Assembly: GCA_963836015.1 (NCBI GenBank)
Contig: CAWIIF010000015.1
Coordinates: 1,054,001-1,118,000 of the forward strand
Source of the DNA: CAWCDJ01 sp963836015
GTDB lineage: Bacteria; Acidobacteriota; Terriglobia; Bryobacterales; Bryobacteraceae
DNA length: 64,000 nucleotides
Direction of reading: 5' to 3'
The notes beneath the pieces were generated by a model, which saw only the letters and a program-made list of their open reading frames with translations, was not told where the DNA came from and did not search any database. Below, in pieces: positions 41,147 through 50,121 of the stretch (positions are counted from its first letter, which is position 1; the number at the start of each line of letters is the position of its first letter). Both the position numbers and the translations under genes were made by a program.

Positions 41147-42784
41147 CTAGCCCACCAGTTCCGGTTCGCAGGTTCCGCAGCTCTTCTTGGCACGGACACT
41201 CAGACGGCGGAACTCTTCCTGCTGCTCGAAGGGGATCGAGTATTCCTTTTCGATGCGCTCGCGGTAGACCGGACCGGAGTTGTAGGCGCAGAACGGGTAG
41301 ATCAGGCCGTTGGGCGCGGCGTAATGGATGACGCAGCGCTTCACACGCTCCACATCGTAGTTGTAGGAATCCATGAAGTGCATGCCGGCCAGCATCAGGG
41401 TGCGGTAGGTGAAGCCCTTGCTTTCGCTCTCTCCGCGTCCGTACTTCTTGTCGGTGAGGCCCTGCAGGGTCTGGAGGAATTTCGTGAAGTCGAGACCCTG
41501 GGGGGCCTTCTCTTCGTGGAAGAACTTGCGCAGGCTGTTCCATGCCTGGAATTTCGTGAAGAATTGCAGGCGGCGCTTGCCGGCCTTACGTGCCAGTTCG
41601 TCCATGGCCTGGAGCATCGGTCCGACTTCGACGAACTGCGTTACGGGGGTGGCCTTGCGGTCCTGATCGACGAACAGGTAGGTGCCGATCGAGCAATGCG
41701 GGTGGCAGCTTAGCGTGGTGGTCTCCTCACCGCGCAGGGCGCTGATGAGCTTGGAAAAAGGCGTGACGCAGGAGAGCGGGAACCAGTCCTCGTAGGGGTC
41801 GGCGATGCCGGTCTGCTGGTGGACGGCATGGGCGAAATCGGAGAGCGTGAAGCGCTTCGATTCGAGCTCGTGCCGCGCAATCCGGCCGGTGAAGGCCACC
41901 GGCTGGAAGCTGATTCCGCTGGTGCAGTCGATGTATTCGAGGGCGAGGCGCAGGATGTCGCCGATCTGGTGATCGTTCAGGCCCTTGACGATGGTCGGGA
42001 CGAAGACGATCTTGAGGCCGGCCTTCCTGACGTTCTCGATACACTGCAGCTTCTTTTCCCAGAGCGATTCGCCGCGGGTCCGGCGGTAGACATCGTCACA
42101 GACTCCGTCGAACTGCAGATATAAGGTGTGCAGGCCGGCGTCTTTGCACTGATGGGCGAACTCGAGATCGGTGAACTTGATGCCGTTGGTGGCCGCCTGG
42201 GTGTGAGAGAAGCCCATCTCCCGGGCCAGGCGGAGGGCATCGAGGAAACGAGGATAGATGGTGGGCTCGCCGCCCGAAAACTGCACGATGCGCCCGGCTA
42301 CAGGCTTCTGGTCCCGCAGCGCCTGGAGCATTTTGCGCACGGTTTCGAAATCGGGCTCGTACAGGTACCCGGCGGCGTTGGCGTTGGCGAAGCAGACGGG
42401 GCAAGTCAGATTGCACCGGTTGGTGAGGTCAACGTTGGCGAGCCCGGTATGGCTGGTGTGGAGGTTGCACAGGCCGCAGTCGTCGGGGCAGCGGGTGGCG
42501 TTGGTGACGGCCGGGTTGTCGAGGCCGCGGTTGTCGCCGAAGGTCCAGTCTTCCATCTTCAGGTACAGCCGGGCGTCGGAGTAGACGATGTCCCGAAAAT
42601 CGCCGTGGTCCGGACAGTGCTTCTCCATGACCACCTTGCCGGAATCTTCCCGAATCGTGGCGTCAATGAGCTGCGAACAATCCGGGCAGAGGGACTGGGT
42701 CTTTTTGGGGAGACCCTTCGAGAGCGGTTGGATGCGCGCGCCGGTATAGGTAGTTTCGGGTTGCAATACCTGAAATTTCGCCAT
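41147..42784 (-). CDS. Radical SAM protein of the MJ0619 / tetraether-synthase (Tes) type
   Basis: 545 residues. The N-terminus has CPDC (C33, C36) and HCPDHG (C57), a rubredoxin-like metal site. RCPDDCGLC (C99, C103, C106), LANVDLTNRCNLTCPVCFAN with the SAM cluster C124-x3-C128-x2-C131, and IVQFSGGEPTIYP follow. Further cysteines lie near the middle and end (SCHPHCSIGTYLFVD; RCVIHYAAPNGLIYPFC; CGTCEPE). This order matches the MJ0619 family, which includes archaeal tetraether synthase, an enzyme that couples two lipid tails through an unactivated C-C bond. Acidobacteria make membrane-spanning iso-diabolic acid and branched GDGT lipids, so a lipid-coupling role is plausible but unproven; pterin methylation was an older proposal for this family. 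A TAAAAT box lies 8 nt before the ATG. Confidence 0.8.
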   Translation of the reverse strand: MAKFQVLQPETTYTGARIQPLSKGLPKKTQSLCPDCSQLIDATIREDSGKVVMEKHCPDHGDFRDIVYSDARLYLKMEDWTFGDNRGLDNPAVTNATRCPDDCGLCNLHTSHTGLANVDLTNRCNLTCPVCFANANAAGYLYEPDFETVRKMLQALRDQKPVAGRIVQFSGGEPTIYPRFLDALRLAREMGFSHTQAATNGIKFTDLEFAHQCKDAGLHTLYLQFDGVCDDVYRRTRGESLWEKKLQCIENVRKAGLKIVFVPTIVKGLNDHQIGDILRLALEYIDCTSGISFQPVAFTGRIARHELESKRFTLSDFAHAVHQQTGIADPYEDWFPLSCVTPFSKLISALRGEETTTLSCHPHCSIGTYLFVDQDRKATPVTQFVEVGPMLQAMDELARKAGKRRLQFFTKFQAWNSLRKFFHEEKAPQGLDFTKFLQTLQGLTDKKYGRGESESKGFTYRTLMLAGMHFMDSYNYDVERVKRCVIHYAAPNGLIYPFCAYNSGPVYRERIEKEYSIPFEQQEEFRRLSVRAKKSCGTCEPELVG

Positions 42785-42792
42785 GATTCGTC

Positions 42793-42798
42793 ATTTTA
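42793..42798 (-). promoter_or_regulatory. -10 box of the Tes-like gene (leaderless layout)
   Basis: TAAAAT on the minus strand ends 8 nt before the ATG at 42784, again with no ribosome site between. Confidence 0.4.
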
Positions 42799-42877
42799 TG
42801 GCGAGTCCGGCTCAAAGGATAGAATCAGGTGCTAAACGGCGAAATCCAAGGGTCGGACGGCGCGGTGGTCGGGCTGA

Positions 42878-43681
42878 ATGGAATCGCGATATTCTTGCAA
42901 GTTGCACACTTTACTGGATATCGGGAGAGCTGCCGCGGCCTTCGCGGCGGCCTTCGCGGCGGGCGCGATCAACTCGGTGGCGGGCGGCGGCACGCTGGTT
43001 TCGTTTCCCACGCTGATCTGGCTGGGGCTGAGCCCGGTGACGGCCAACGCGACCAGCACGGTGGCGATCTGGCCGGGAACCGTGGGCAGCATGTGGGGCT
43101 ATCGCCGCGAACTGCAGCGGGCGGAGCCGCGCTTCCGGATCCTGGTGCTGCCCAGCCTGGTCGGAGGACTGGCCGGGGCGCTGCTGCTGCGATGGACGCC
43201 GAAATCGACCTTCGACCATATGGTGCCGTTCCTGATCCTGTTCGCCACACTGCTGTTCATGGTGCAGGAGACAGTGCAGCGGTTGTTGAAGACGGGAGAT
43301 CCGGCGGGGCACCGCAGCGCGCAATGGCTGGCGGGCGCCCTGTTGTTTCAATTGGGGGTCGGGATTTATGGCGGGTACTTCGGGGCGGGGATCGGGATTC
43401 TGATGCTGGCGGCGCTGAGCATTCTGGGGCTGAAGGACATTCACGAGATGAACAGCCTCAAAGTTGTGTTCGGCGGGACTATCAACGGGATTGCCTCGTT
43501 GTACTTCGTGTGGGCGGGGATGGTGTACTGGCCGGACGTCGTGGTGATGGTGGCGGGCGCTCTGGCGGGCGGTTACGGGGGCGCGGGGATGGCGCGGCGG
43601 CTGGGCCGGACCGCGGTGCGGCGGATCGTGATCGCGATCGGCCTGGGGATGGCGATTTCGCTCTTCCTCCGTTTGGCATAG
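42878..43681 (+). CDS. TSUP (TauE/SafE) family sulfite/sulfonate exporter-like permease
   Basis: 267 residues with seven or eight hydrophobic helices. The family start AAFAAGAINSVAGGGTLVSFPTLIWLGLSPVTANATSTVA is unmistakable, with the GGG and NATS motifs. The second half repeats the pattern (FGAGIGILMLAALSILGLKDIHEMNSLKVVFGGTINGIASLYF), as expected for the inverted repeat of TSUP carriers. Members move sulfite, sulfoacetate or related anions across the inner membrane. The ATG at 42878 is the first in frame; a later start near the first helix cannot be excluded. Divergent from the Tes-like gene. Confidence 0.9.
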   Translation: MESRYSCKLHTLLDIGRAAAAFAAAFAAGAINSVAGGGTLVSFPTLIWLGLSPVTANATSTVAIWPGTVGSMWGYRRELQRAEPRFRILVLPSLVGGLAGALLLRWTPKSTFDHMVPFLILFATLLFMVQETVQRLLKTGDPAGHRSAQWLAGALLFQLGVGIYGGYFGAGIGILMLAALSILGLKDIHEMNSLKVVFGGTINGIASLYFVWAGMVYWPDVVVMVAGALAGGYGGAGMARRLGRTAVRRIVIAIGLGMAISLFLRLA

Positions 43682-43684
43682 AAT
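43679..43684 (+). promoter_or_regulatory. -10 box of the SMP-30-like gene (leaderless layout)
   Basis: TAGAAT ends 7 nt before the GTG at 43692 and overlaps the TSUP stop codon. Confidence 0.35.
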
Positions 43685-43691
43685 AGGCGCC

Positions 43692-44718
43692 GTGACCGCC
43701 TCACGACGATCTTTCCTTACCGCCGCCGCGGCGATGCTTCCCGCGGCCGCGCAAACGCAGCGCGACTGGACCGGGCGGCAGCCCATCCGCTATCCGGACC
43801 CGGATGTGGTCGCGATTTCTCCGAAGTTCAACAAGTACAAAATCAACAACACGTTCATTCAGAAGCTGTACACCGGTTGCCTGTGGGCCGAAGGACCCGC
43901 CTGGAACGGCTCCGGCCGTTACCTGGTGTGGAGCGACATCCCCAACAACCGGCAGATGCGCTTGCTCGAAGAAGACGGCCACGTTAGCGTCTACCGCAAC
44001 CCTTCGGAATACAGCAACGGCAATACGTTCGATTACGAAGGCCGGCAGCTTTCCTGCCAGCATGCCGCGCGCCGGGTGGTGCGGTACGAGTACGACGGCA
44101 CGGTGACGGTGATCGCCGATAAATGGCAGGGCAAGCGGCTGAACTCGCCGAACGACATTGTGGTGCACCCCGATGGCGGCATCTGGTTCACCGATCCGAC
44201 CTACGGGATTCAGGGCAACTACGAGGCTTTTCAGGCCACGCTCGGAAGTCAAAACCGCGGTGTACCGGGTGGAACCGAAGAGCGGGAAGATGGCGATCGT
44301 CGCTGACGATTTCGAGCAGCCGAACGGGCTGTGTTTTTCACCGGATTACAAGAAGCTGTATATTGCCGATACCGGCGATGGCCAGAAGGATATCCGGGTG
44401 TTCGACATGGTGGAGAGCTCCAGCCTGCGCAACGGGCGCCTGTTCTCGAAGATGGTGACGGACAAAGGGTCCGGCTCGGCCGACGGCATGCGCGTCGACG
44501 TGGACGGCAACCTGTGGGTCGGCGCCGGTTGGGTCGGGCCGGGGTACGACGGCGTGCACGTTCTAACGCCCGAGGCGGAACGCATCGGCATGATCCTGCT
44601 GCCGGAAATCTGCGCCAACCTGTGCTTCGGCGGGAGCAAGCGGAACCGGCTGTTCATGGCCTCCAGCCAATCGTTGTACGCGGTTTACGTCGGAACTCGC
44701 GGTGCGCACATTGCGTAG
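43692..44718 (+). pseudogene. SMP-30/gluconolactonase family gene with a frameshift
   Basis: The first part (from GTG 43692) encodes a Tat-like signal (TASRRSFLTAAAAMLPAAAQ) and the first half of an SMP-30/gluconolactonase propeller (CLWAEGPAWNGSGRYLVWSDI, NGNTFDYEGRQLSCQHAARRVVR, LNSPNDIVVHPDGGIWFTDPTYGI). It shifts to unrelated residues after FQAT and stops at 44306. The rest of the propeller continues in the +1 frame from about 44248 to 44718 (SEVKTAVYRVEPKSGKMAIVADD, QPNGLCFSPDYKKLYIADTG, GSADGMRVDVDGNLWVGAG). A single extra base between the gcc and tcg codons at about 44239-44250 explains it. The joined protein would be about 341 residues, normal for a periplasmic lactonase. It may be a real inactivating mutation or a sequencing error. 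Confidence 0.85.
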
Positions 44719-44767
44719 GCCCAAGAGAAGCCAACGTTTTCGACTCTAACCGCGTCAAACTACCGAT

Positions 44768-47263
44768 ATGGCACGCCTACGCTATGCGTTTCGCAGCCTC
44801 GCCAAGGCCCCCCTGCTCAGCCTGGTGGTGATTCTTTCGCTCGGGCTGGGGATCGGGGCCAACACGGCGATCTTCTCGCTGCTCCATCAGGTGGTGCTGA
44901 GCAATCTGCCGGTCCAGAAACCGGAAGAACTGGTGCTGGTGACGACCCCGGGTGAGTTCAAGGGCGGTCGCAGTTCAACCGACGACTCGGGCGGGATGGA
45001 CTATGTCTTCAGCTACCCGGTGTTCCGGGAGTTGGAGAAGCATGCGCAGGGCGTGGCGGGCTTCGCCGGTTTTCGCGATATCGGCGCCAATCTTGCGTTC
45101 CGCAACCAGACGGTGAGCGAACGTGTCGAACTGGTATCGGGCGGGTATTTCTCGACGCTCGGGGTTCAGCCGCTGATGGGGCGGACGATCACGACCGACG
45201 ACGACCGGCCGGGGGCGGGGAACCCGGTGGCGGTGCTGGGGTTCGGCTACTGGCGCGACAAACTGGGCGGGCAGGCCGACGTCCTCAACCAGCCCCTGCG
45301 GATTAACGGGCAGGTCTTCACCATCGTGGGGGTTGCGCCGGTGAACTTCACCAGCACGACGCTGGGGCACGAGCCCGCCGCCTACCTGCCGATGTCGTTC
45401 AAGCCGCTGCTGACCCCCAACTGGAATGGCACGGATCGCTGGAATGACTACTGGATCTATCTGTTCGCGCGGCTGAAGCCGGGGCAGACGCGCCAGCAGG
45501 CGACTGCCGCCCTGAACAGCACGTATAGCGGCCTGGTAGAGCGGCAGGCCGCCATGGAGCATCGCGAAGGGAACAACCAGCGGCGGTTTCTCGAATCGCG
45601 GTTGAGCCTGGTGGAGGGCAGGCGCGGCAACAGCGATTTCCGCGACGATGCCCGGATCCCCTTGCTGATCCTGATGGCTGCCACCGGGATGGTCCTGCTG
45701 ATCGCGATGGCGAACGCCGCGAACCTGTTGCTGGCGCGTTCGGCGGAGCGCCGCCGGGAACTGGCCATTCGCGCGGCCATGGGGGCGGGCCGAGGGGAGC
45801 TGATGGGTCAGTTGTTCACCGAGGCCCTACTGCTGGCGGGGGGCGGGGGACTGGCGGGCCTGGCCTTCGGAGCGATCAGCATCAAGCTGCTGATTGCGCA
45901 GATCGCCAAGGGTGACACCATTCACTACCTCACCGCCGGCCTCGATTGGAAACTGCTGTTGTTTGCCCTGGGGCTTTCGGTGATTACCGGCCTGCTGTTC
46001 GGGCTTTATCCGGCGTGGGACGGCGCCAGAACTTCGCTCGCCTCCACGCTCAAGGATGAATCCGGGCAGTCTTCTTCGACGCGCGGCAACGCCCGGGTGC
46101 GCAAGCTGCTGGTGTGCGCGCAGGTGACGATCTCGGCCGTGCTGCTCATCCCCACCGGGCTGTTCCTGAAGAGCCTGGTGAACCTGCTGCACGTGGACCT
46201 GGGCTTGCGCACGGAGAACCTGATCGGCTTCTCGGTTTCGCCGGCGCTCAACGGCTATAAGAACCCACAGTGCCGCGCGCTGTTCGAGCGAATGGAGAGC
46301 GAACTCGCGGCGATCCCCGGGGCCCGCGGCGTAGCTACCGGGCTAGTGCCGCTGATCGGCGGGAGCAACTGGGGGAACGACGTGAAGATTGAAGGCGCGT
46401 CGCGCTCGCTCAACGCACACCTCAACGCACGGTTCAACGAAATCGGGCCGGGCTACTTCGGCAAGCTGGGAGTGCCGCTGATTGCCGGGAGAGAGTTTAC
46501 GGATAGCGACACGCTGGGCGCTCCCGAGGTGGCGGTGGTCAACGAGGAGTTCGTGAAAGCCTTTCTGGAGGGCCGCAACCCCATCGGCTTGCACTTTTCC
46601 AATGGGGGCGGAGACAAGTACAACCTGGAGATCGTGGGGGTGGTGAAAGACAGCCACTATGCCGGGGTGAAGCAGGCTCCGCCCAAGCTCTACTACACGC
46701 CGTGGCGCCAGGATAAGGAACTGAACTCGATGTCGTTCTATGTCCGTTCCGCGCTGCCGGTGGACCAGATGTTCCCGCAAATCCGGCGAGTGATGTCGGG
46801 CATCGACCGCGACTTGCCGCTCGAAGACTTCCGGACGCTCGACGAGACGATCAGCCGGAACATCCAATCCGACCGCCTGGTGCTGCAACTGGCCGCGGCG
46901 TTCGCGATCCTGGCGACCATCCTGGCGATGCTGGGGCTCTACGGCGTGATGGCGCACAGCGTGACCCGGCGCACGCGCGAGATCGGGATCCGCATGGCGC
47001 TGGGAGCGAAGCCCGTCCGGATCCGCCTGATGGTAATGCGCGAGCTGCTGTGGATCCTGGGGATCGGGCTCGCGGTAGGGATTCCGGTGGCGATCTTCGT
47101 TTCACGGTTGACCGAAAGCCAGCTTTACGGGGTGAAGGCCAAGGACCTCACCGTATTCGTGCTGGCCGCGGCGGCGCTGGCCGTGACCGCCATCGCGGCG
47201 GGCTACTGGCCGGCGCGCCGCGCATCGCGAGTCAACCCCCTCGAAGCGTTGCGCTATGAATAA
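44768..47263 (+). CDS. ADOP-family duplicated orphan ABC permease
   Basis: 831 residues of the acidobacterial duplicated orphan permease type: two MacB/FtsX modules in one chain. The first helix is about 16-35 (LLSLVVILSLGLGIGANTAIFS), then a periplasmic domain, an FtsX core (LLIAMANAANLLLARSAERRRELAIRAAMGAGRGELM), a second periplasmic domain starting near residue 490, and the closing FtsX core (MAHSVTRRTREIGIRMALGAKP) ending PARRASRVNPLEALRYE. These proteins lack a linked ATPase, hence orphan, and are expanded in Solibacter-like genomes; substrate unknown. The N-terminus begins directly at the permease without the longer cytoplasmic extension of some relatives. No adjacent PadR regulator is seen. 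Confidence 0.93.
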   Translation: MARLRYAFRSLAKAPLLSLVVILSLGLGIGANTAIFSLLHQVVLSNLPVQKPEELVLVTTPGEFKGGRSSTDDSGGMDYVFSYPVFRELEKHAQGVAGFAGFRDIGANLAFRNQTVSERVELVSGGYFSTLGVQPLMGRTITTDDDRPGAGNPVAVLGFGYWRDKLGGQADVLNQPLRINGQVFTIVGVAPVNFTSTTLGHEPAAYLPMSFKPLLTPNWNGTDRWNDYWIYLFARLKPGQTRQQATAALNSTYSGLVERQAAMEHREGNNQRRFLESRLSLVEGRRGNSDFRDDARIPLLILMAATGMVLLIAMANAANLLLARSAERRRELAIRAAMGAGRGELMGQLFTEALLLAGGGGLAGLAFGAISIKLLIAQIAKGDTIHYLTAGLDWKLLLFALGLSVITGLLFGLYPAWDGARTSLASTLKDESGQSSSTRGNARVRKLLVCAQVTISAVLLIPTGLFLKSLVNLLHVDLGLRTENLIGFSVSPALNGYKNPQCRALFERMESELAAIPGARGVATGLVPLIGGSNWGNDVKIEGASRSLNAHLNARFNEIGPGYFGKLGVPLIAGREFTDSDTLGAPEVAVVNEEFVKAFLEGRNPIGLHFSNGGGDKYNLEIVGVVKDSHYAGVKQAPPKLYYTPWRQDKELNSMSFYVRSALPVDQMFPQIRRVMSGIDRDLPLEDFRTLDETISRNIQSDRLVLQLAAAFAILATILAMLGLYGVMAHSVTRRTREIGIRMALGAKPVRIRLMVMRELLWILGIGLAVGIPVAIFVSRLTESQLYGVKAKDLTVFVLAAAALAVTAIAAGYWPARRASRVNPLEALRYE

Positions 47264-47264
47264 A

Positions 47265-49952
47265 TCAGCCGGCCAGGGTGTCGCGTAGCAGCCGCACGAG
47301 GTCGGACACCTGGTAGGGCTTCCGAATGAAGCCGCGGACGCCGAAGGCTTCGAAAGACGCGGTCGCCTCGCGGCTGTACGCAGTGGTCAGGATCACCTTC
47401 ACATCGGGCCGGATCCGGCGGGCTTCGTCGACCACGTCGCGGCTCGACCGGCCGGGGATCGTCATGTCCAGCAGAATGACGTCGATCTGATCCTGCAGGC
47501 GCCGGAAGACATCGATGGCGGCGGTGCCGTCGCGGGCTTCGAAGACGGAGAAGCCCTGGCGCCGGAGCATTTTAGAGACGGCCAGGCGAAGCGGCTCTTC
47601 GTCTTCCACGATCAGAACGGTTCCGTGGGAGGCGGCCGCTTCAGCGGCAGACGCCGGCTTTTCCAGCGGGACGGTCCGGCCGGGTTGACCGGCGGCCGGA
47701 AGGTATATCTCAAAGCGGGTTCCACCGCCGGGAACACTGGTCACATGGACGCTGCCGTCATGACGGCGCACGATTCCCTGCACGGCGGCCAACCCAAGGC
47801 CGCGGCCGGTGAACTTCGTCGTGAAGAACGGCTCGAACATGCGAGCCTGAACCTCCGCGGTCATGCCACAGCCGGAATCTTTCACCTCCAGGCGGACGTA
47901 TTTGCCCGGCGGCAGAGACGGCGCCCCCTGGACGCGCGAGCGCGCGCCTAATCGCACCCACGACGTAGAGATGGCGATGGTGCCATCGGACTCCCCGAGC
48001 GCCTCGGACGCATTTGTGATCAGGTTCAAAGCGAGCTGGCGGATCTGCGCGGCGCTTCCCCTAACGGCGGGGAGGTTGGGGGTGAGGTCGACTTCCAGCG
48101 TGGCGTGTTTGGAGATCGAGACCTTGAGGAGTTCGAGCATTTCCCCAACCAGGCGGCTGAGGTCCACCGGTTCGACGGCGGCGGTTTCCTGGCCCGCATA
48201 TTCCATCAACTGGCGGACGATTTCGGCGGCGCGAACGGCGACGGCGCGGATGGACTCGATGCCCACCGAAGCCGGAGACCCGGCTGGAAATTCCTCGGCG
48301 GCGAGCTCGGCGGCGGCGAGGATGCTTCCCAACAGGTTATTGAAGTCGTGCGCAATGCCGCCGGCCAGCACGCCGAGGCTTTCCAGCTTCTGGGTGGCCT
48401 GCACCTGCTCCTGGTTGCGTTTGAACTCGGTGATATCGACCATGATTCCGATGTGGCCGGTGTACTGCAATCCGGACCAGCGTGGAATGGCGGTGCAGAG
48501 CATCCAGCGATAGGCGCCGTCGGCGCGGCGCAGTCGAAGCTCGCACTGCCATCCCTCGCGGGCATCGACGGTCAGGGAAAAAGTGGCACGGACCCGCTCA
48601 AGGTCGCCGGCGTGCAACAGCGCGGTCCAGTTGCTGCCCGCGAGCTCCTCCATCGGGCAGCCGGTGAACAGGAGGGCTTGCCGGTTGAAGAACGTGACGT
48701 GGCCGGCGGTGTCGGCCAGCCAGATCAGGACGGGGGCGCTGTCGGCCAGGTTCCGGAAGCGCTCCTCGCTTTCGCGGAGGGCCTCTTCGGAGCGCTTACG
48801 TTCCGTGATGTCGAGATTGGCGCCGGCCATGCGTATGGGCCGCCCGACTTCGTCAAGGAATACCGAGCCCCGCCCGAGCAGCCAGTGGACGCTTCCATCG
48901 GGCCAACGGACACGGAACTCGGTGTCCCAGCAATGAGTCCGCTCGAGAGCCTCGTTCACCTGGGCCTGCATACTCTCGCGGTCATCCGGGTGAACCCGTT
49001 CGAGCCAGTGCTTATACTCCAGCGGAGGGTGGTCGTCCGGAAGGCCGTAGAGACTCATGTAGGCCCCGGAAACCGTCACAGCGTTGGTGCGCAGGTCCCA
49101 GTCCCAGACGCCGATAGGGGCGGCGCCCTGGGCCAGCGTCAGTCGCAGTTCGCTGTCGCGCAGCGCGTGCTCCGCCTTGACCCGGGCGGAGATGTCCTCT
49201 ACCAGGGCGATGAAGTACTTCGGCAGGCCATCGGAGTCGCGTACCAGCGAAGGAAATAGCCTGATCCACGCGGGGGAGCCATCCTTGCACAGGTACCGTT
49301 TCTCGATCGAGGGCGAAGAGAGCTCACCCGTGAGAAGCCGGCTCATGACCTCGGAACATAGATGTCGGTCGTCGGGGTGCGTGATTTCGAGAACGTTCTT
49401 GCCGAGCAGCTCAGATTGCGAGTAGCCGAGCATCCGGCAAAGGCGGTCGTTCACGAAATCCAGTGCGCCGTCCAGCCGGGCCTGGGCGAGTCCGACTCCG
49501 GCGTGGGAGAAGATGGCGCGGAAACGCTCCTCACTCTCGCGCAAGGACGCTTCGGCGCGCTTGCGCTCGGTGAGATCCACGACCGTAGCCACGACCCAGT
49601 CGCCCTCACCGGTCTGTATGAGGTTCAAGACGATCTCGACCGGAAACCGGCTGCCGTCTTTATGTCGTCCCCTGAGTTCCCGCGTGGTTAGGGCGGACGG
49701 AAGTGCCGGACTGCAGGCGCTCCAAGCATCACCCGACAGCAGAATTTCCACGGGCTCGCCGAGCAGCTCGCGCCGGCTGTAGCCGAACAACTTTTCGGTT
49801 TCCGGATTCGCGAGGAGAATCCGGCAATCGGCGTCCCACATTAAGATCGCGTGGGGGGCCGACTCCACGGCCAACCGAAACAGCCGTTCTGCCTGTCTAG
49901 TGGTCGCATCCGCGGTGTGCAGAATGGTTCGAGTCTCCAGACTTGGCTCCAT
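47265..49952 (-). CDS. Soluble hybrid histidine kinase with four PAS domains and receiver
   Basis: 895 residues without membrane helices. Four PAS/PAC units follow one another at about 20-135, 138-262, 265-390 and 393-515, each ending in a DITERKR-like PAC tail. Then come a dimerisation segment with the phospho-acceptor His535 (GGIAHDFNNLLGSIL), a HATPase_c domain (NLITNASEAL, DSGCGM, PFFTTKFTGRGLGLAAV) and a C-terminal receiver (VLIVEDEE and LLDMTIPG, with Asp near 826). The N-box class resembles cytosolic sensor kinases for redox, light or small ligands; no heme or flavin ligands can be assigned. The ATG at 49952 is the likeliest start, though the frame is open upstream and a start near 50026 is possible. 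Divergent from glgB across a palindrome. Confidence 0.88.
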   Translation of the reverse strand: MEPSLETRTILHTADATTRQAERLFRLAVESAPHAILMWDADCRILLANPETEKLFGYSRRELLGEPVEILLSGDAWSACSPALPSALTTRELRGRHKDGSRFPVEIVLNLIQTGEGDWVVATVVDLTERKRAEASLRESEERFRAIFSHAGVGLAQARLDGALDFVNDRLCRMLGYSQSELLGKNVLEITHPDDRHLCSEVMSRLLTGELSSPSIEKRYLCKDGSPAWIRLFPSLVRDSDGLPKYFIALVEDISARVKAEHALRDSELRLTLAQGAAPIGVWDWDLRTNAVTVSGAYMSLYGLPDDHPPLEYKHWLERVHPDDRESMQAQVNEALERTHCWDTEFRVRWPDGSVHWLLGRGSVFLDEVGRPIRMAGANLDITERKRSEEALRESEERFRNLADSAPVLIWLADTAGHVTFFNRQALLFTGCPMEELAGSNWTALLHAGDLERVRATFSLTVDAREGWQCELRLRRADGAYRWMLCTAIPRWSGLQYTGHIGIMVDITEFKRNQEQVQATQKLESLGVLAGGIAHDFNNLLGSILAAAELAAEEFPAGSPASVGIESIRAVAVRAAEIVRQLMEYAGQETAAVEPVDLSRLVGEMLELLKVSISKHATLEVDLTPNLPAVRGSAAQIRQLALNLITNASEALGESDGTIAISTSWVRLGARSRVQGAPSLPPGKYVRLEVKDSGCGMTAEVQARMFEPFFTTKFTGRGLGLAAVQGIVRRHDGSVHVTSVPGGGTRFEIYLPAAGQPGRTVPLEKPASAAEAAASHGTVLIVEDEEPLRLAVSKMLRRQGFSVFEARDGTAAIDVFRRLQDQIDVILLDMTIPGRSSRDVVDEARRIRPDVKVILTTAYSREATASFEAFGVRGFIRKPYQVSDLVRLLRDTLAG

Positions 49953-50008
49953 AATATACGGCTGCGAAGACCGCTGGTGAGAGGCAGCACGAGAATCGAT
50001 TCGCTTCG

Positions 50009-50022
50009 GTATCCCGGGATAC
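50009..50022. promoter_or_regulatory. 14-bp perfect palindrome between the hybrid kinase and glgB
   Basis: GTATCCCGGGATAC reads identically on both strands. It lies in the spacer of a weak plus-strand promoter candidate (TTCGCT at 50000-50005, TTAAAT at 50024-50029, 18-bp spacer) and about 100 bp before glgB, so it could be an operator for the glucan operon, the kinase, or both. Confidence 0.4.
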
Positions 50023-50121
50023 ATTAAATTTTTGCGGAATCCGGGGACGAATTGGGCGTTAGCGCACCAAAGTGAGGCCTGCCGTGCACTGGCCGAGGCG
50101 AATGAGCAAGAATGGGTGATT

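Noticed and set aside
43692..44718. Programmed frameshift in the SMP-30-like gene
   Set aside because: No slippery heptamer or downstream pseudoknot was seen at the junction; a simple one-base insertion is the more likely cause.
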